A DNA stretch of 8,957 bases from the NCBI GenBank assembly GCA_903908015.1, contig CAIVQI010000136.1, positions 1 through 8,957 on the forward strand. The letters run 5' to 3'. This DNA is from an uncultured Bacteroidota bacterium (GTDB taxonomy: Bacteria; Bacteroidota; Bacteroidia; UBA7662). Shown piece after piece: positions 7,901 to 8,957 of this stretch (positions within the stretch are counted from its first letter, which is position 1; each line of letters starts with the position of its first letter). The notes beneath the pieces were generated by a model that saw only the letters and a list, made by a program, of their open reading frames with translations, did no database searches and had not been told where the DNA came from. The position numbers and the translations under genes were made by a program.

Positions 7901-8192
7901 GGGTCACCACACTCAAGCCGAAGCGCGACAAACTTCTTATGTTTTCCAAGCCCGGTAGGTTAGCCATTGACTGCTCTACAGGAATGGTGAGGTAGCGCTC
8001 TACCTCTTGTGGCGCCAGGGCCGGACTATGGGTGATGACCTGAATCTGGTTGTTGGTGATGTCGGGAACGGCATCAAATGGAAGCTGCACAGCTGAATAC
8101 AAGCCCCACACGACGAGGGCTACAATTCCTGCAGCCACTGCCATTTTGTTGCGCATACTTTGGTTGATAAGCCAATCAAACATAATTCTCAA
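3774..8192 (-). CDS. czcA: CzcA/CusA-family heavy-metal efflux RND pump fused to a TolC-like outer-membrane channel domain
   Basis: This proton-driven inner-membrane pump exports divalent metal ions from the periplasm or cytoplasm. Residues 1 to about 1042 form a complete RND pump, starting MRIMFDWLINQSMRNKMAVA with TM1 at about 19-35, two periplasmic halves and the usual twelve membrane segments. TM4 carries DFGLVVDGAVIIVE with Asp403, Asp409 and Glu416. These have the same spacing as the proton-relay acids of Cupriavidus CzcA (402, 408, 415) and the CzcA-like rather than the Cu/Ag CusA pattern, which favours Zn/Co/Cd/Ni. TDPM with Met624 is also typical. A linker and a hydrophobic, signal-peptide-like segment (1059-1082) follow. 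The remainder, about 1083-1472, is a TolC/OEP-type domain with long helical stretches (about 1100-1135, 1182-1280, 1305-1325 and 1364-1465) and strand-like parts between them. The total length fits the fused form known in Bacteroidota. No separate czcC is present, as expected. The start is ATG at 8192 with no clear Shine-Dalgarno sequence. czcB follows after 24 bp. Confidence 0.97.
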   Translation of the reverse strand: MRIMFDWLINQSMRNKMAVAAGIVALVVWGLYSAVQLPFDAVPDITNNQIQVITHSPALAPQEVERYLTIPVEQSMANLPGLENIRSLSRFGLSVVTLIFDEDVPHLQARQLVTEQLNSLQQEGGTWHGKPTMMPMTTGLGEIYQYTLEAEPGFEHVFDARRLRSLQDWLVKRRLAGMEGVVEVSSFGGGVKQHVVALDDAALRSLNLSVGEVWEAVVRNHGNAGGSYLERGSEAMYIRAEGLAKEAHELEQSVVAYRDQRPVLLGQVARIVDGQAVRFGAMTRDGRGEAVGGIVLMLKGSNAYQTLETVHKRIEEVQTMLPKGVRIVPYLDRSDLLGRVLRTVRNNLLEGGLIVVFVLVLLMGSLRAGLVVASVIPLSLLFALGMMRALGISANLMSLGAIDFGLVVDGAVIIVERIVHVFQKNGSGGVLPSAKADQLALGAARSIRKSAAFGEIIIMSVYLPILALGGVEGKMFQPMAITVGMALFGALLLSLTYVPVMASMALSSKSSDRTAKWSDFLMSQAAHLYRHALLRALRNPKFTLSLSIVALLLGAWLFSRLGSVFVPTLEEGDLAMQMTVRPGSNLGESIRASTAAERILLTHFPEVRSVVSKIGTAEIPTDPMAIEDSDVMILLKPREEWTTANNREELVERMKEKLEEIPGVGFEFTQPIQLRFNELLTGVKSDVAVRIYGPELGELASLGEQVAELCRSVPGAGDVLVQATEGLPQLMVRWDRTQLAWHGLDVATVNRELELAFAGGSAGVVFEGDARHEVVVRLNDSIRHQPDRVSALMVKNAAGQLIPLGTVGSVSLEQGPSLVSRDNTQRYLNVLINVRGRDMEGLVKDIRQKIDKQLKLPPGYAVRYEGQYKQLNDARQRLSWAVPVTLLLITLLLRVSMRTWRHAFMILTAVPLSALGGILALYARDLPFSISAAIGFIALFGVAVLNGLVLVGHLNQIRAEEQGDLGDMNDLTGLVAEGCVDRLRPVLMTALVAALGFMPMALSTSAGAEVQQPLATVVVGGLITSTLLTLLVLPALYLLFERKKSSAGNTGASLLSGGPSLWIVLFFLIPSGVLLLPTTTNAQLPTKRVIEQTRQTDYVFWRQQRDQWVELVVRNHPRLQEANLAIREAEARMAQVWFPGKTQINYDRGQINYALIDRNISIVQPLGSPLSIGSGMKYGRLEVQLAKARREEIRLQLIHELRDAYSAVAYFGERLRLLDKHAQVWRQADSVMQIRTELGMADRLSALLSRQQLDALNWQLPRAQLEREQASRILSKLCALDTLPSIPDWPIGEVSKPGSARPHPMIMVWDAQRALDQQAENLQRATFGPEISLGAFSQSLEQVGGFRGVMIQMSLPLVPLKAGSSVEAVRLMRMQNHLRMNREALHLGHEVAQARQEYVIYAERVRKQISEVDPRLNELLDQANFMLVQGRMTYYEYAQTLESIHQSRLDNLYNEYQLHRFAHRLAALTFAD
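4947..5018 (-). other. Internal signal-peptide-like segment at the RND-TolC joint
   Basis: Residues 1059-1082 of the fusion read PSLWIVLFFLIPSGVLLLPT followed by TTNA, then QLPT. The last RND membrane segment ends with LYLLFERKKSS, whose basic residues suggest a cytoplasmic end. A hydrophobic core with a small-residue Thr-Asn-Ala end follows. It looks like the leftover signal peptide of a formerly separate TolC-type protein. It would carry the chain back across the inner membrane, either as a thirteenth membrane helix or as a site for signal peptidase cleavage after Ala1082. Whether cleavage occurs cannot be seen. Confidence 0.7.
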
Positions 8193-8396
8193 GATTAGGG
8201 TGAATTACCTAGTAATATTAAATGCGTGGCAATGAGAAAAAATCGGACGAAATCAGTCAATCAGGTCGGTTCTGGCCGAAGCAGTGAGTCCTCAAGTAGG
8301 GACTGCCCATCAAAGAAAATTATCCGAGTTATAAGGAGCCAGGAATGGATCTGGCAATGACTGCCCAAATGTGAACGAGCATCAGGCTTCGGTCAA
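8193..8396. other. 204-bp intergenic gap before czcA, no gene found
   Basis: I see no convincing coding frame here; the longest minus-strand candidate starting with ATG that I checked is about 17 codons. I also see no full TTG/TAnnTTTG promoter on the minus strand, although the 35 bases next to the czcA start are AT-rich. Two short direct repeats occur: GTCAATCAGG at 8256-8265 and 8392-8401, and GACTGCCCA at 8301-8309 and 8359-8367. A weak hairpin (GCAGT...ACTGC, 8281-8305) has no T-run and is not a terminator. The gap is the most likely place for czcA regulation, but nothing in it is decisive. Confidence 0.4.
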
Positions 8397-8819
8397 TCAG
8401 GCCCGCGGGGGTGCCCTTCCGTTCCACGCATCTACTGAAGCAACACGGGGCGGAGCATTGGAATCTGGTCGCCTGAAATGGACACTCAGCGGATGAATCA
8501 GGCGGAGCGGGGGAGATAATTCGACGCCGAACAATAAAAGCCCTTGATCAACCTTCTGATGGTCGCTATCTGACTTCCATACACTTTTGAAGCCCAAAAT
8601 TTGCACGCCTTCTGGTGAATGGAACCACTCAAGATGGTGCTGGCCGAGATCGAGTGAAAGTCCACCCACAAGCTTCGACCAGGTTTCAGATTGTTCCTGA
8701 GCACAAAAATGTGTTGCGTTTGTGTGATGCTCATGGTGGTGAGGCACCAGCTGGTGAACCAGCAAGAACAGCACGGAGGCACTCAACCAAATGGAACGGA
8801 AGAAACGCATCAACAACAA
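8397..8819 (-). CDS. Small exported or membrane-anchored His-rich protein next to the metal pump, function unknown
   Basis: This 140-residue protein has an N-terminal hydrophobic segment (about 10-25) that looks like an uncleaved signal anchor or a signal peptide. A His cluster, HHHEHH (27-32), follows, then His37 and Cys39. Further His residues lie at about 61-62 and 67. The rest is soluble-looking, with an Arg/Pro-rich C-terminus. The most likely location is the periplasm or the outer face of the inner membrane, and the cluster could bind Zn, Ni, Co or Cu. I do not recognise a named family with certainty, but small PHHHH-type exported proteins near metal-efflux genes are familiar in Bacteroidota. 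It sits upstream of czcA on the same strand, separated by 204 bp. Initiation may instead be at Met4 (8810), giving MRFFRSIWLS, a better signal-peptide start and a longer leader after the promoter candidate. A role as metal chaperone or sensor is inference only. Confidence 0.75.
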   Translation of the reverse strand: MLLMRFFRSIWLSASVLFLLVHQLVPHHHEHHTNATHFCAQEQSETWSKLVGGLSLDLGQHHLEWFHSPEGVQILGFKSVWKSDSDHQKVDQGLLLFGVELSPPLRLIHPLSVHFRRPDSNAPPRVASVDAWNGRAPPRA

Positions 8820-8829
8820 TTACGAAAAC

Positions 8830-8860
8830 CAAAAATACCTGAATAATTTGATCAAACCAA
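8830..8860 (-). promoter_or_regulatory. Bacteroidota-type promoter candidate for the His-rich protein gene
   Basis: On the minus strand a TTG (8860-8858) is followed by 20 bases and then TATTTTTG (8837-8830). This fits the TTG-N17-23-TAnnTTTG form described for Flavobacterium and Bacteroides housekeeping promoters. Transcription would start near 8823-8826. That leaves a leader of only a few bases before the ATG at 8819, or about 14 before the ATG at 8810. It is the only complete match I noticed in the intergenic regions. Confidence 0.45.
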
Positions 8861-8863
8861 GAA

Positions 8864-8957
8864 TTACGCCCCATCCTTGATCACTGAGGTGAATGACGCA
8901 GTAGGCCTCAATAACCGCTTGTCGCGAGCAGCAGGATCGTTGAAATCGGTAAGGTCA
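8864..8957 (-). CDS. Possible 3' end of an unidentified gene entering from the right edge
   Basis: One minus-strand frame is open from the right edge to a TAA at 8866-8864, giving 30 residues that end RPTASFTSVIKDGA. This could be the C-terminus of an upstream gene, ending 44 bp before the His-rich protein gene. Thirty open codons can occur by chance, and I do not recognise the sequence, so this is a tentative entry. Confidence 0.28.
   Translation of the reverse strand, partial: DLTDFNDPAARDKRLLRPTASFTSVIKDGA

Noticed and set aside
7437..7958. Plus-strand 173-codon frame inside czcA
   Set aside because: It lies fully antisense to a strongly conserved part of the RND pump. Its composition is that of a shadow frame.
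3774..8192. Copper/silver (CusA-type) specificity
   Set aside because: The TM4 motif has the DFG...D...E form of CzcA-type divalent-metal pumps, not the form typical of CusA.
8281..8308. Possible hairpin as a terminator after the His-rich gene
   Set aside because: The stem is short and bulged (GCAGT with ACTGC), it lies about 90 bp past the stop, and there is no T-run on either side.
8818..8955. A minus-strand frame reading YRFQRSCCSRQAVIEAY that faintly recalls YidD-type membrane insertion factors
   Set aside because: It has an in-frame stop (TGA) at 8957-8955 right before it and no Met start. The Cys spacing is off, so it would need a frameshift; the resemblance is too weak.

Overview
The window reads as a Bacteroidota (Bacteroidetes-type) chromosome segment of moderate G+C. 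All supported genes lie on the minus strand, so the biological order runs from the right end (8957) to the left end (1). Three things point to Bacteroidota: a heavy-metal RND pump fused to its own outer-membrane TolC-type channel; a short methylmalonyl-CoA mutase small subunit that lacks a B12 domain and precedes a second mutase-like gene; and a promoter-like TTG-N20-TATTTTTG element with no obvious Shine-Dalgarno sequences.

Right part (8957 to 3774). A possible 3' end of an unidentified gene runs in from the right edge. A Bacteroidota-type promoter candidate (8830-8860) lies just before a 140-residue exported, His-rich small protein (8397-8819). After a 204-bp non-coding gap comes a 1472-residue CzcA/CusA-family proton-driven metal pump fused to a TolC-like domain (3774-8192). 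The fusion keeps a signal-peptide-like segment at the joint.

Middle (3749 to 1683). Only 24 bp downstream lies the periplasmic adaptor CzcB (2538-3749), probably a lipoprotein with a His-containing tail. Pump, channel and adaptor together make a complete tripartite efflux system encoded by two genes. After 123 bp comes a VIT1/CCC1-family ferrous iron/manganese transporter (1683-2414), with the family's metal-binding Glu/Met spacing intact.

Left part (1679 to 1). The mutase small subunit gene mutA (288-1679) starts 3 bp after the transporter's stop. A second gene starts at 242 and leaves the window. It begins MKPNF and carries an in-frame 12-bp tandem repeat encoding SESP/GESP units. By position it is probably mutB, the catalytic subunit, but no catalytic domain lies inside the window.

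As a unit, the segment looks like a metal-efflux and metal-transport cluster (His-rich protein, CzcA-TolC, CzcB, VIT) running directly into the cobalamin-dependent methylmalonyl-CoA/succinyl-CoA enzyme genes. I found no RNA genes, insertion sequences, CRISPR arrays or convincing intrinsic terminators. The genes are mostly of known families. The points most worth a second look are the repeat-bearing N-terminal extension, the internal signal peptide of the fusion protein, and the His-rich small protein.
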